This document shows positions 43,901-53,274 of a stretch of 64,000 nucleotides of DNA, piece after piece. A program made the position numbers and the translations under genes. The DNA is from Chitinophaga sp. S165 (GTDB lineage: Bacteria; Bacteroidota; Bacteroidia; Chitinophagales; Chitinophagaceae), in contig NZ_QGTG01000001.1 of assembly GCF_003182155.1 (NCBI RefSeq), positions 1,240,744 through 1,304,743 of the forward strand, given 5' to 3'. Positions within the stretch are counted from its first letter, which is position 1, and each line of letters starts with the position of its first letter. The notes below the pieces were generated by a model, which searched no databases, was not told the DNA's origin, and saw only the letters and a list, made by a program, of their open reading frames with translations.

Positions 43901-45190
43901 AAATCCATCCAACACCGCAATACTATTTGTCGCTGTATATAAGGAACTACCATCATGACTATACAGAGCCAGATCTGCCTCCGCTGGAGACGCATATGAA
44001 ATAGACTGGGACGCCGTCGCTCTGTTCATTCTTGCCTGCAATGTATCTCTTGTTGCCGTTCCTTTATAGAGCGCCGTCATTGTTGGACGATTCATCCCGT
44101 CATAAAAGGTAACATGCCATTCCATAGGAGATTTGGCCCTTTGAATCGCATCCTGGGTGAACACCAGCCTATCCCGGACATCGTAAACCATAAAAAATTG
44201 TCCGGCGCCTGGTACCTTCTTTACTGCTACACGCCGGCGTTCATCATATTGATACTGAAAACACAAGTCGTCTGCAATAGCCGTGCTTATCGTCCAGGTC
44301 CCTTTGATCGCATCGACAGCCAGTGGTGGTATAACGAATCGCAACTCATTCAGATCATCGTATACATAATAGGTGCATAACCAACCAATGTGTCCAGTGC
44401 CGGGGCTATTCCCAACTTGTACCTTTCTTAGTAAAATATTCCCGTCTTTATCTTTATACTCGATTGTCTGGTTTCCCTGCTCGTCTATAGTCACATTCTT
44501 CTGTAACTGGCCAGCCCCATAGTTACCACTACTGGAAGGTAGTCCTGTACCAATACTCCACAGTCTTACAGAATCGCTCACTGCATTAAACTGATACCGC
44601 ATCTCAACAGGGCGATTAACCCAACTGTTACCTTGTGAATACGCTTTAAGCGTTCTGTTAAGAGGAGACGCCTCAAATCCCACTTGACTATAAAAAATAT
44701 TCTCTCCTATAACTCCCGGATTAAGCACACCATTCTGATAAAATGCCTTCTGTGCACTAAATGGATCGGTCTTAAACTTACCATCATTGGAGTTACCGGA
44801 TTGCGGCACATATGGAAGGTATTTATATTGTTCCCGTCCGAACTGATCGTATATAACCGGTGCAACAAGGTCTCTGCCACCTGCACTTATGCCTTTAGAA
44901 ACTGTTTGCAATGGTCTTCCCAAACCATCAATATATTGAGTCGTCTGCTTAACTTCTCTTATCTTTCTTGCCGTCGACTTAACAGCTGCCGTATCTGTCA
45001 TTGCCATGTCAGGCTCCCAGGTCCTGACATAATTGACGGAGGTATTTGTATATGCAAAAGGTAGCGGCACTGCAACTGCAGTTGCCCTTGTTCCTCCTGG
45101 TTTATTAGGCCCTTGTGCTGATAATGTTCCAGGAATAAGCCCCAGGAAGCATAATACCAGCAGAGACGTACTGTATTTATTAAAGCTCAT
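40901..45190 (-). CDS. Rhs protein A with GENHS-type C-terminal tip
   Basis: A 1429-residue exported Rhs protein. Signal peptide from ATG 45190 (MSFNKYSTSLLVLCFLGLIP..., cleavage after SAQ), a DUF6443-like N-terminal domain ([15 protein letters not shown]), YD-type repeats, [14 protein letters not shown] at about residue 914, an inserted beta-rich domain, and the core region ending FNNPAKYGDPDG (Gly1253). The 176-residue tip has a hydrophobic stretch, then RHGGGKNGQHANQKA, Lys/Glu-rich helices and KMDNTGENHSKKAKG. Tips with this ending are common in Bacteroidota Rhs proteins; a nuclease role is a guess. An upstream ATG at 45304 would overlap the preceding gene and bury the signal. Confidence 0.88.
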   Translation of the reverse strand: MSFNKYSTSLLVLCFLGLIPGTLSAQGPNKPGGTRATAVAVPLPFAYTNTSVNYVRTWEPDMAMTDTAAVKSTARKIREVKQTTQYIDGLGRPLQTVSKGISAGGRDLVAPVIYDQFGREQYKYLPYVPQSGNSNDGKFKTDPFSAQKAFYQNGVLNPGVIGENIFYSQVGFEASPLNRTLKAYSQGNSWVNRPVEMRYQFNAVSDSVRLWSIGTGLPSSSGNYGAGQLQKNVTIDEQGNQTIEYKDKDGNILLRKVQVGNSPGTGHIGWLCTYYVYDDLNELRFVIPPLAVDAIKGTWTISTAIADDLCFQYQYDERRRVAVKKVPGAGQFFMVYDVRDRLVFTQDAIQRAKSPMEWHVTFYDGMNRPTMTALYKGTATRDTLQARMNRATASQSISYASPAEADLALYSHDGSSLYTATNSIAVLDGFDSGSNAETDMQIDPAAADTTIITATNPLPNIPASDLTPLTYTFYDDYNYTGKLAFVGTDTAKLVAADTLYPEKLPVSGMTEGLVTGSKVRVLGTDKWLTTTTYYNDKGRPIQIVSENNVGGKDMVTTLYNFKGAVLSSYLRHQNPKSITPQSTLLTSMTYDNGGRLLTIRKRLNDNVGQEKLIAASSYDELGQLKQKRLGVGSSGSVIDSLNYTYNIRGWMQGINRNFVNSGASTSNWFGQELSYDYGFDSSQYNGNISGVRWKTRADSAWAYGYNYDKANRLTGAYFTQKNGGSWAQDKKNFSVSNLSYDANGNIKTMLQKGMVGTTSKTIDSLTYTYASNDISNRLRGVRDIDSSITRSAMLGDFIDGNTAVDDYSYDLNGNMIADLNKKIASISYNHLNLPTQITITGKGTITYQYDAVGNKLSKTVVDNTGSTPKTTVTDYIGGFVYKQDSLELIGHEEGRIRPIYKTGDSIRYAYDYFEKDHLGNVRTVLTDQTDFTMYAATMETETAAKEVALFSNIEETRSEKPSGYPEDKTTETNKSVAKLNAKSGGKKIGPSLVLRVMAGDTVQIKARAFYKSQGPTDNSQKAPVEDIVAGLVQAFGGNVSENGSHASQAVSNNTPFSADFYNNDYQRLKEKNRENGQSGRPKAYLNFVLFDDDFKLVENNSGVRQVKESPDELQTLGMEKMAVEKSGFLYVYTSNESQQDVFFDNVVLGVSSGPLLEETHYYPFGLTMAGISSSTLKGTSYSANRRKYNGNELQSKEFNDGSGLELYDFNARTYDEQMGRFLQMDPLIETDQENLTPYHFAFNNPAKYGDPDGKFPIVIPIIIYGLELAIEGYEVYRVYRAAATTVAVVNLLSKVTASDVTRPNEKAGAPVAKDETAISVKAPEKALDMKAKPTVAPGAAELLGKIESITVPERHGGGKNGQHANQKARDSAKERYEKVKKEYDALKSKPNKTKEDKAALEKLKRSVDHEKKKMDNTGENHSKKAKGSN

Positions 45191-45275
45191 CGAATTTTGG
45201 TTTTCATTTGATAACACCCGCCTGATACAGATACTCACACCAGTAATCAGGGATTGCTTCTCTATTCTGCTTACG

Positions 45276-48200
45276 CTACTTTGTGATCGCAGCCTGGTAT
45301 TCATAACTATATTGTTTCAGGATCTTACCATCCTGGTCTTTAACAATTATCAACCTACCGAAGCCATCATAAGTGAAATAAGAAAACGAATTCTTACCGT
45401 CACATATAGACGTGATTCCATACAAAGGCTGATAGGTAAAAGACGACATCGTAGCATCAACTGGATACAAACGAAGATCATCAATAGTGACACTTCCGGA
45501 TACAGAGACAGACGAATTACCAGCCGGCAGTAAATGTTCAAAATAAGTCCATCCGTTTCTAACAGGCCCTTGCGTCAAAGACGTGCCGTTCACTGTTGCT
45601 GCTCCACTTTTGCTCCAATAGGAGATCTTATAAGCTTTACCTGTTGTCAACCCACTTTTGCTAATAGCTCCACCGGAAAGCACATATACTTTCCCTCCGG
45701 ACATTGCAGTCGTATTTATAGAGGGAGTACCTCCATATGTCCAATTTCCTTTACCGTCTTCCTCGAAGCTCGTGAACGCAACTTCATTTGCGGAGGCATT
45801 TGCTACCTCTGCTATTACATTGCTACCATTATATCCATAGATATAAGTACTCTTGGAATCATTCATTTTACTCTGTTCATTGACAAAACCCTTTGCAGTG
45901 TATTGGCTAAATGAAAGCAGATCTTTGAAAACAGAAGCATCCCGGTTGAAGTTATTTGCATTAAACGCTCCTAACGAACTCGAAAGAACAGGTGAAACCT
46001 TAGTAAATGCTGCAATTCCCGTCTTTCTGATTCCCGACGCAACTGATGCATATTGATTTACATAGCCGTTCACCAGGTATTTATTGCTCCCAATCGTCTT
46101 CCACGTCTCTACGCTAATTTCAGGCTCATACATGTTGGCTACTTTCATGGCATTAGCAGTAGAAGTACTATATTCATAGGGATAGTATTTTACTGTCTCA
46201 ATCTTCTCTCCCCTACTGTTAAACGATACAACCGTCTTTGTATTAAAGGCTGTATCATAAGTATAGCTTGTCTCCGTAGACATCCCTATACCATTCGCAT
46301 ACTCAGTTACAATAGTTTTTGCAAGATCTTTCCGGCCAGCTCCGGGAGTGAAAACTCGTGAGGCGAAATAAATCGGTTTATCTACTTGTGACCATTCCGT
46401 TATTCCTGCCCTACCCTGAATGGCCCTAAACGCATATTTAACGGGTGTCAACGCTATTGAAGAAAAATTTATAAGTCTGGATGAATTGTTATAGTAATTA
46501 TCTAAAGTTGTCTGGTATTGGTTTACCGTTACTTTTACAGAATCATTATCCTTATTATAAATCACTTCCTTCTCTAATTGTCCAAAACTCCAGTCAAAAT
46601 ACTTAGGCGGTGTAAAGGGAAATCCATTATAACCCGCCAATCCACCTGTAGTATAGGAAGTGAAATAGCATTCCTTTTTCCCATTACTCAAACTATCGTT
46701 CATATAATTTTCCACTACCCTGCTGTATGTCACGGGACTACCATTAATTGTAGCAAGCGATTGCGTAGGTGAACTGGCTCGCGCAATATAATTGGTGAGA
46801 CCATATCCATTGTAATTGTTATTTACCGGCAATGATTCGCCACCGGTAATGCCGATACTTTCATAAAACTCATAAAATACCGGATATTCATATACAGGCA
46901 GAACACCCAAAGCGCCTGAAGACATTGTGCTCCCCTTTTTAACATACTCATATGTTCTTGTACTAGCCGGGCTGAAACGAATACCATCATAATCTTTTAT
47001 AGACTTTATTCTCAATCCTCCGATATAAAGATCCTTTTTATAGATCTTGGTCGTATCCGGATTATTATTATGCTTTTCAATCCAGGATAAAGTCAGATAG
47101 TCCGAGTAATCCATATTTTGCAGGTATGCATAAAAGGAATAGTTACCTGGCTGCATATTATACATATCAAAGGGATAATCTTCATACTGCGCTGACCCGT
47201 TACTTTGAATAGGAACTGTTTTAATAACCTGGTTTGAGCTATTTCTAAGCTCCACTATCAAATAACAAGGATTACCTCCCAGACAGGTTCCAAGCTGAAA
47301 CATACGTATATTAAATGTGGTAGTAGACCCTGCGTCGCCGTTGAAGCTAAATGGAAGCGTGCCTGGATTGCTCGTACTTACATACAAGCCCTGGCTAAAG
47401 CTTTTTTCTTTCGTGATGATGTAAACACTATCTGACAGTCTTGGATCTTCAGATGTATTGGCTTCCATCTCAAAATCTGTATAACCGCCTGTGGGATATT
47501 TCATTCGCGTGAGAGAGGCAGATTTTACCCTGTTAGGATCCGTAGAACGTTTCCCTCCTGGCAATGTCACATTTCTTGTCTTATCGAAATATTCGGGAAT
47601 CATATCCCCGGATGGGTTAGTGTTATAAAATCCCCAGTGGTCCTGCTCATTACTTAGATAAGCAGGAAGCGAGCCCGTATAGCTTAGCTCATATCCTGCA
47701 GCTTCGCCGGACGCACTGTAGGGAACTACTCTTTTTAAGGTCAACCTGTTGACAGAATAATCATGATACAAATTATATCCCCTGGTAAATGCGCCGTCGC
47801 TAATGCTGATCTGCTTTAAGCGATATAGAGCGGAAGGACTTGTCTGATCAGTCCTGAGGGCAGTATCGTAAATAAAACTTATTGTCACCTGGTTCGGAAA
47901 GTTGATCTTCTTAAGTCTCTTTCCATTAGTGATAACACTACTATAAGATGTTTCGGGAGCGCTTTTACTTGGTGGCAGGGCACCTCCTAATGCATATACA
48001 TCGGTTACAAATTTCCCTGATGTATATGAACTAAACTCGTTTTCGTACTCAAACGTAATACTATCTGTAGAAAACGGAGCGATTATTTTAGTAAGATACC
48101 ACGCGGAAGCATGAATATGAAAATTGCCCGAAGTACCGTCATCAGAACGCTCGATTGCGTCGAAAATATATCTGGCACCTTTCTCATCTGTGATCGTAAA

Positions 48201-48821
48201 CTTTGTGATTTCATCTGCGCTGATAACATGTTGTACCTTCACCTTGTTAGATGTAAGCATCAGGAAATCACCGTTCTTTCCGTAAACAAATTTCCCCGTT
48301 TTATTTCCAAAATTAAAAGTAAATATATCGTTCTGGCCATCATATTCACTACTAGCTACCCTTCCGAAAAAATTAGGATAATACCCTTTATAGCAATCAT
48401 TTCCTAGTTCTTCATTCAATGTAGACGGCGCATTCATAAATCCATACATACTGGCCTCATCCTGTATACCTCTGCATGTTCTCGTCACAGCACCACCGGC
48501 ATTCAGCGCCCAGCCAATACCAACGTCAGACGCCATTTCATCCACCCGTACACCTCCCGCATGATAATCCAGCGTTACGTCGAGGTTAAGTGAATTGTCT
48601 ATATTATGAAAGCTGTATAATGGTACATTAATCTGTGGTATACCTGTCGCTAAACTTACAGGTACATCCCCAAACTTACCCAGTGCCGCCGCATTGGGGG
48701 CCGGAGGTGTTATCTTCGTCAGGGAAGGCTGATCGCTTATACTGCTCTGCGCCGATAATTTGGACGCACTACATACGCAAGCAGCAAACAGCAGATAAAT
48801 CAAATAACTTCTATTTCTCAT
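45276..48821 (-). CDS. Large secreted SpvB/TcB-like protein A
   Basis: An 1181-residue exported protein (signal to about residue 25). The N-terminal part has the SpvB/TcB pattern: IPQINVPLYS, LDVTLDYHAGGVRVDEMASD, VGIGWALNAGGAVTRTCRG. Beta-rich repeats follow, with YD-like units at the end (YFTYDGFGRLIIVKDQDG, KILKQYSYEYQAAITK). It lies between fibre gene and Rhs gene in the same order as its paralogue at 58532-62026. In Tc toxins a TcB and a TcC together form a closed shell around the toxin; a similar pairing with the Rhs protein next door is inference. Often annotated only as hypothetical. Confidence 0.8.
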   Translation of the reverse strand: MRNRSYLIYLLFAACVCSASKLSAQSSISDQPSLTKITPPAPNAAALGKFGDVPVSLATGIPQINVPLYSFHNIDNSLNLDVTLDYHAGGVRVDEMASDVGIGWALNAGGAVTRTCRGIQDEASMYGFMNAPSTLNEELGNDCYKGYYPNFFGRVASSEYDGQNDIFTFNFGNKTGKFVYGKNGDFLMLTSNKVKVQHVISADEITKFTITDEKGARYIFDAIERSDDGTSGNFHIHASAWYLTKIIAPFSTDSITFEYENEFSSYTSGKFVTDVYALGGALPPSKSAPETSYSSVITNGKRLKKINFPNQVTISFIYDTALRTDQTSPSALYRLKQISISDGAFTRGYNLYHDYSVNRLTLKRVVPYSASGEAAGYELSYTGSLPAYLSNEQDHWGFYNTNPSGDMIPEYFDKTRNVTLPGGKRSTDPNRVKSASLTRMKYPTGGYTDFEMEANTSEDPRLSDSVYIITKEKSFSQGLYVSTSNPGTLPFSFNGDAGSTTTFNIRMFQLGTCLGGNPCYLIVELRNSSNQVIKTVPIQSNGSAQYEDYPFDMYNMQPGNYSFYAYLQNMDYSDYLTLSWIEKHNNNPDTTKIYKKDLYIGGLRIKSIKDYDGIRFSPASTRTYEYVKKGSTMSSGALGVLPVYEYPVFYEFYESIGITGGESLPVNNNYNGYGLTNYIARASSPTQSLATINGSPVTYSRVVENYMNDSLSNGKKECYFTSYTTGGLAGYNGFPFTPPKYFDWSFGQLEKEVIYNKDNDSVKVTVNQYQTTLDNYYNNSSRLINFSSIALTPVKYAFRAIQGRAGITEWSQVDKPIYFASRVFTPGAGRKDLAKTIVTEYANGIGMSTETSYTYDTAFNTKTVVSFNSRGEKIETVKYYPYEYSTSTANAMKVANMYEPEISVETWKTIGSNKYLVNGYVNQYASVASGIRKTGIAAFTKVSPVLSSSLGAFNANNFNRDASVFKDLLSFSQYTAKGFVNEQSKMNDSKSTYIYGYNGSNVIAEVANASANEVAFTSFEEDGKGNWTYGGTPSINTTAMSGGKVYVLSGGAISKSGLTTGKAYKISYWSKSGAATVNGTSLTQGPVRNGWTYFEHLLPAGNSSVSVSGSVTIDDLRLYPVDATMSSFTYQPLYGITSICDGKNSFSYFTYDGFGRLIIVKDQDGKILKQYSYEYQAAITK

Positions 48822-48844
48822 ATTGCCTGTCTTTCAAAGTTTAA

Positions 48845-49939
48845 CTATTTCCGATTTTCTTTAAGCCGGTTTATCTCCTTTTGGAGTTCTATGACATGCA
48901 ACGTCAACTCCTCTATCTTCTGCAGCAATATCTTATTCATCTCTCCCAGATCAACTCCGTTTTTCACCACCTCTCTCTCAGAAGGCACATCAGGCAAGTG
49001 CTTATTCTCCTTTATATAAGCTTCGAGCGTTGCTAACGATGGCAGTTTATACTCGGGTTCAAATACAAAATCAGCCCAGCCGGTCTGCGTAACCTTTATT
49101 CTCTTTGAAACAATATCTCCATTCACTGCCAGTTTAGCCTGAGGAGCAGTTGTTCCTATTCCAACGTTACCGGTACTTGTTATTACCAGTCTCGGAGTGC
49201 CGGTCGTAAACATCTTTATCCCCCCGTATCCGCTAAGCCAATAGGAGTGACCACCTGAGAACCAACTATCCGTCGTCCATTGAAGACCATAGTGTGGCTG
49301 GGTCTTATTGTCATAAGAAAATTTATCTGCCAGCGCTACGCCGAATTTCGAGTCCCCAAGTATTGACACATTATTAAAAAAAGTCTGTGCGCCATAGATA
49401 TCGCCCACGGGCAATTTTGAAAATGTATTATTATCAAAATCACATTTTATACCGTTCGTAGAGGTAGAGGCAAGGAAACCTGTGGGAGCCGTGGTTGTAC
49501 GGCCGAAAGGATCTATATTCAGCGGACTATCACTTGTGAAATTACCCTTAATGCGATAATATAAATGTCCTGAATAAAAGTTGGACCGAACCCATAAAGC
49601 ATTGTTATAGACGTAAAAACTAGCAGCTCCCACATTGCCTGAACTACATTGAATTTCCAAACCGTCGAACCTATCACTCGTCTGTTCATACTTATCTGCA
49701 CGGATAGTATAAGTACCCTGCATATTGTAATAATTAGGGTCTGCCTGAACACTCAGCTCAATTATAGTGGAGTAACGATGAGCGGCCCCATTCACCTGTA
49801 ACAGCTTATAATAATTATAAGATGCTCCAGTTTCCGTATAGCCCATATCTATCCAATTGTTGTCTTGCCCACTTGCTGATAGAATACCTGAAGCCAGGCT
49901 AAATACTAATGCTAAAAGAAAATAACTTATCTGTTTCAT
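48845..49939 (-). CDS. Secreted fibre-like protein with shared coiled-coil end (A2)
   Basis: A 364-residue exported protein (signal to about residue 24, SASGQ). The middle has tail-fibre-like repeats (TSTGNVGIGTTAPQAKLAVN) and the C-terminus a conserved block: RIKVTQTGWADFVFEPEYKL, YIKENKHLPDVPSEREV, LGEMNKILLQKIEELTLHV plus a coiled coil. The same C-terminal block closes the proteins at 50054 and 62123, but the N-terminal two thirds here are different. There is no Ser/Lys dyad of an S74 peptidase. Possibly a trimeric surface fibre. Confidence 0.75.
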   Translation of the reverse strand: MKQISYFLLALVFSLASGILSASGQDNNWIDMGYTETGASYNYYKLLQVNGAAHRYSTIIELSVQADPNYYNMQGTYTIRADKYEQTSDRFDGLEIQCSSGNVGAASFYVYNNALWVRSNFYSGHLYYRIKGNFTSDSPLNIDPFGRTTTAPTGFLASTSTNGIKCDFDNNTFSKLPVGDIYGAQTFFNNVSILGDSKFGVALADKFSYDNKTQPHYGLQWTTDSWFSGGHSYWLSGYGGIKMFTTGTPRLVITSTGNVGIGTTAPQAKLAVNGDIVSKRIKVTQTGWADFVFEPEYKLPSLATLEAYIKENKHLPDVPSEREVVKNGVDLGEMNKILLQKIEELTLHVIELQKEINRLKENRK

Positions 49940-50053
49940 TGGTTAATAGAAAATATTTTATTATAAAAATTGCTACTATTTTTACAAAAGAACCTCCTTA
50001 CCAGGCAGCCTTAATTTAAACGGCGCCTGCAAAAAAATGACAACCTGCTTATA

Positions 50054-50992
50054 CTATTTAAACAGTCGATTGATCTGCTCCTGCTGGGCAGCAATTTTCT
50101 TCTCCTGCTCTATCAAATGCAATGTCAACTCCTCAATTTTCTGCAACAGTATCCTATTCATCTCTCCCACATCCTGCCCATCTTTTTTAACTTCAGCTGC
50201 AGATGGCACGTCAGGTAGGTGTTTATTAGCCTTTATATACGCTTCCACTTTTGATAATGATGGCAATTTATACTCCTGTTCAAATACAAAGTCAGGCCAG
50301 CTTCCGGCTTGGGTAACTTTAATCCTTCTTGCAGCTATTGTTCCTTCCACGGCTAATTTACTTGTGCCTGTGACAGTCGTACCAATACCGAGACTTCCAG
50401 CATAATAGTTAGTGCCAGGCCCATTGAAATATGCTGTATGACCATAACTCATTCCTGCCAGGTTTACGCGATTCTCTACAGCGGTTAAAGGGGCATATGT
50501 AAATCCTGTTACAGGCGTATAGGTTTCGCCATTGGCCCCGCCATCATATACGACCAGCGACACCGGATAGTTTGAGTAATACGTATAAGTCGTCTTACCT
50601 CGCAACCAGATAATCATATTTGCAGAAGCGTTGCCAAAAGAAGCATCTCTCCATCCCCCAATAAAGGATCCGTATGCTGGTATACGACTATTGGCTTGTC
50701 TGATATCAGCATCTAGAAACTCAGATCCACAGCCCCAATTATTTACGTGAAATCTAAATTTTGCGATCACGGTGCCCCTCCATGAGCTGTCACGATGAGG
50801 GTCTGATCTGCCTATTTCCAATTCTGTGGTCTGATTGGTAGGCGCTCCGCCATCTTTGAATGTAACTACGTAATACTTATTTATATCTCCGCCTACAGTA
50901 ATGGTTCCTGAAATCTGGGCGCTTACTGTGTTAAAACTAAAAACGCCCGCAATACTAAAAAGAACACTTAATACTCTTAAAACGCTATTCAT
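50054..50992 (-). CDS. Secreted fibre-like protein A1
   Basis: A 312-residue exported protein (signal to SAQIS). The N-terminal domain holds TTELEIGRSDPHRDSSWRGT, KFRFHVNNWGCGSEFLDADI and SFIGGWRDASFGNASANM, a possible binding head with one conserved Cys. The C-terminal block KVTQAGSWPDFVFEQEYKLP, NKHLPDVPSAAEV and the Gln-rich coiled coil match A2 and the B-module fibre. It is closely paralogous along its length to 62123-63109. The barrel gene stops 21 bases upstream. Confidence 0.78.
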   Translation of the reverse strand: MNSVLRVLSVLFSIAGVFSFNTVSAQISGTITVGGDINKYYVVTFKDGGAPTNQTTELEIGRSDPHRDSSWRGTVIAKFRFHVNNWGCGSEFLDADIRQANSRIPAYGSFIGGWRDASFGNASANMIIWLRGKTTYTYYSNYPVSLVVYDGGANGETYTPVTGFTYAPLTAVENRVNLAGMSYGHTAYFNGPGTNYYAGSLGIGTTVTGTSKLAVEGTIAARRIKVTQAGSWPDFVFEQEYKLPSLSKVEAYIKANKHLPDVPSAAEVKKDGQDVGEMNRILLQKIEELTLHLIEQEKKIAAQQEQINRLFK

Positions 50993-51013
50993 ATTTTGTC
51001 TTGTATTTTTATT

Positions 51014-51883
51014 TTAGAAACAATAGCCCAGCCTCAACTTAACCGGGCTCGTAGACGGCATATTCCCCCTCGCCATAAAATCATACAACAGCATAATATT
51101 CCCCTTCAGCTTCGCACTCACCTTATACTTCTTACTTACCCCCAGCAACGCACTCCCCTGCCAGCCACTCCAACTTTTCAACTCATCAACACGCGATATT
51201 GTCGATACATGATTCTGCTCAAAACCACCATTCACGAAAAACGTTCCCTTCAGCTTCCAGTCCACAAAAGAACGTAATCCCACACCTTGATGGCTGATAG
51301 CTATATGATCCCAGCCGGTTCCCAATCCCAGCTTATAAGACATACCGATACCCGCTGTTCCGTTCTTATGGAACCTATAACCTATTTGGCCGGCGATATC
51401 TGATGTTGTCGGGAAATAACGATTAGACTTTTGGAATTGAATATTCCCCCCGAATTCCAATCGTTGCAGGAAACTCTTCGTCTTCATCGGATTGGGCTTA
51501 AAGTCAGGCATCTCCCCCGCATTGTCAAGATCAGGGAACTTACTCTTCAGTTCATTTAATTGAGAACGTGCCTGGTCCATCTGTTGACTAACCACCTGCC
51601 GCGCGCCAGGATCATTACCAAGTCTTTGCTGGATCAACTGCTCCACCTGGCTACGGGTTTGAAGCCCCTCAAGACTCTGCGCCGTTGCCGCTCCTGATGA
51701 TCCAAGATTAAAAAGACTTGCCAATTGAGAATTCCGGCGGATAAAATCATTGTAAACAGGCATCTTCTTCAACAATTCCATTGCTTTCGCCTCTGCCTTC
51801 TTTTTATCCTTTAGTAAGGTCTTGTATTCGCTGATCTGCTGACCGTAGTAATAAGCCTCTTTATTAATCTTCTGAAGATCTTT
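51014..51883 (-). repeat. Direct repeat, copy A
   Basis: This stretch matches 63131-64000 without gaps: both ends keep the same offset of 12,117 bases. In the last 255 codons only five amino acids differ (V/A, E/D, Q/E, T/S, C/N). The repeat continues past the window edge. Confidence 0.9.
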
Positions 51884-52453
51884 TGTAAAGCCGGCATATT
51901 GAGATAACTGTTCTTTCAGCTGTTTCTTATGCTCCCGGATGTAAGCCTTTATCTGGTCAGCTTGTTGCAGTTTTCCCTGTAGGGCCTCAATGTTATTAGT
52001 AACATCGGCAAGCTTCCCTTTTGATGCACCTAACAGTTCTCCTCTCCCTTCCAGAAACTTTAACGAACTACCAAGTGTATCAAGATAGCCGCCACCTCCA
52101 CCCAGAGGCAGTTTGCTTGTCACTTTATTTTTTAGTCCTGCTTTCAGACTCCCAAGACTGTCTATTGATTTCGAGAAAATATTACCTGCAGCCACTGAAT
52201 CCACCTTCCACAGACGGGCCTTCATTTTCTTCTCCTGTTTAAGCAAACGGCTCAACGCTTTGTCAGTCCGCTTATTTACCTGCTGTTCCGTACGCATTGA
52301 TTTCTGCTTCACCTGAGACAAATACCTTGCAGGTAACTGTGGTGCATTCTTAAAGCTGCTATCCTGGACTGGCGCCGTGGAATCTTTACGCGGAGCGTCA
52401 ACAGAACTGTGCAGATTTATCATAAGTAGACTTACAATAATCCAACTAGTCAT
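51014..52453 (-). CDS. Outer-membrane barrel with long coiled coil (module A)
   Basis: A 479-residue exported protein, first gene of module A. After a short signal (MTSWIIVSLLMINLHSSVDA) comes a long Lys/Gln/Glu-rich coiled-coil region (about 45-250), then a linker, and from about 300 a C-terminal barrel-like domain with alternating strands (FGGNIQFQKSNRYFPTTSD, IGYRFHKNGTAGIGMSYKLG, SVKLRLGYCF-like end) closing with a C-terminal Phe as usual for outer-membrane barrels. It could anchor or export the fibre and Rhs proteins. A nearly identical copy starts module B. A weak promoter-like TATACTTTG lies about 50 bases upstream. Confidence 0.78.
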   Translation of the reverse strand: MTSWIIVSLLMINLHSSVDAPRKDSTAPVQDSSFKNAPQLPARYLSQVKQKSMRTEQQVNKRTDKALSRLLKQEKKMKARLWKVDSVAAGNIFSKSIDSLGSLKAGLKNKVTSKLPLGGGGGYLDTLGSSLKFLEGRGELLGASKGKLADVTNNIEALQGKLQQADQIKAYIREHKKQLKEQLSQYAGFTKDLQKINKEAYYYGQQISEYKTLLKDKKKAEAKAMELLKKMPVYNDFIRRNSQLASLFNLGSSGAATAQSLEGLQTRSQVEQLIQQRLGNDPGARQVVSQQMDQARSQLNELKSKFPDLDNAGEMPDFKPNPMKTKSFLQRLEFGGNIQFQKSNRYFPTTSDIAGQIGYRFHKNGTAGIGMSYKLGLGTGWDHIAISHQGVGLRSFVDWKLKGTFFVNGGFEQNHVSTISRVDELKSWSGWQGSALLGVSKKYKVSAKLKGNIMLLYDFMARGNMPSTSPVKLRLGYCF

Positions 52454-52545
52454 ATGTATAGGCTAAGATCTAAATTGAAAATGCTGATTTCTTACGAACA
52501 AAGTATAGGTAACCACAACGGTTATTGGGCAACATAAAACTTTAA

Positions 52546-53016
52546 CTATAAATCAAAGGTCATAAAACGATATGAAAAAACACATAACATTTTCGTTGTA
52601 CAGAAGTTATAAACTAAGTATCTTTCGCTGCAAAGGAAACAACTAAGAACGCATTGTATCTGCGTGTAAAAACGAGGTAGTACTCTCTTTACATCATCGT
52701 CATCTGTATTGTCTTGATAATAAATAATCATTTCTTTACCTCCTTTATATGTCTGTAACTTAACAATTTTGAAGCTATCAACAACGGCTACCTTATTAAT
52801 AAATAAATGAGTATAGATAACCCTGTTATCTTTTCGACCCCTAAACTATCTGGAAGACTTACAAACTGAGTCCTTCGCGTAATTTCAAAAGGTAGAGGTT
52901 CTACCGGATCAATTATCTCATTTCCATGTTTGCTTTGACTTTTACTGACTGTTTGGCCTAAGCATCCAATACAATAATGAAGAAATTAAGCAAAATATAT
53001 AAAGCGCTTTATTCAT
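52546..53016 (-). pseudogene. Decayed lipoprotein, likely immunity gene of the orphan Rhs tip
   Basis: ATG 53016 follows the stop of the orphan tip (TGATATG). It reads MNKALYIFCLISSLLY, then after a frameshift near 52968 CIGCLGQTVSKSQSKHGNEI (a lipobox-like end of a signal), IDPVEPLPFEITRRTQFVSL, PDSLGVEK, then after a second shift DNRVIYTHLFINKVAVVDSF, KIVKLQTYKGGKEMIIYYQD. At least two frameshifts. Signal and place match the lipoprotein gene after Rhs protein B. Left limit approximate. Confidence 0.6.
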
Positions 53017-53017
53017 A

Positions 53018-53242
53018 TCACCTTATTAATGGAAAAAATTTTCTAATAACAGGATTAATATCTTGTTCTTTAATTCTTCCATCCTTATTGTATAATACGC
53101 CGTTTTTATACTTAACCTTGTCTTTTTGATTTTCCCCATAAGATATCCATATTTCCTGCCCAGTCGGATCATTAAACAGAATAGGACTACTATTGATATA
53201 ACGATAGGACGAGTAGCCAAAGGTGTCAACTACTGATACTCG
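53018..53242 (-). pseudogene. Orphan Rhs C-terminal tip, truncated
   Basis: Open frame without start codon between a TAG at 53243 and TGA at 53018. It opens with the very end of an Rhs core, GYSSYRYINSSPILFNDPTG (compare [19 protein letters not shown]), then QEIWISYGENQKDKVKYKNG, VLYNKDGRIKEQDINPVIRK and FFPLIR. The part after DPTG resembles the start of Bacteroidota Rhs tips of the ITYGxxN...YxNGxLYNxDG type but is cut short. It is directly followed by a decayed lipoprotein gene. It looks like a displaced or stored toxin tip. Confidence 0.7.
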
Positions 53243-53274
53243 CTAATAAATAGCTATCGATTACAACAAATACA

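Noticed and set aside
48845..50992. Prophage tail-fibre genes
   Set aside because: The GIGT repeats and coiled-coil ends recall phage fibres, but the proteins have Sec signals and no phage head, tail, lysis or integrase gene is near.
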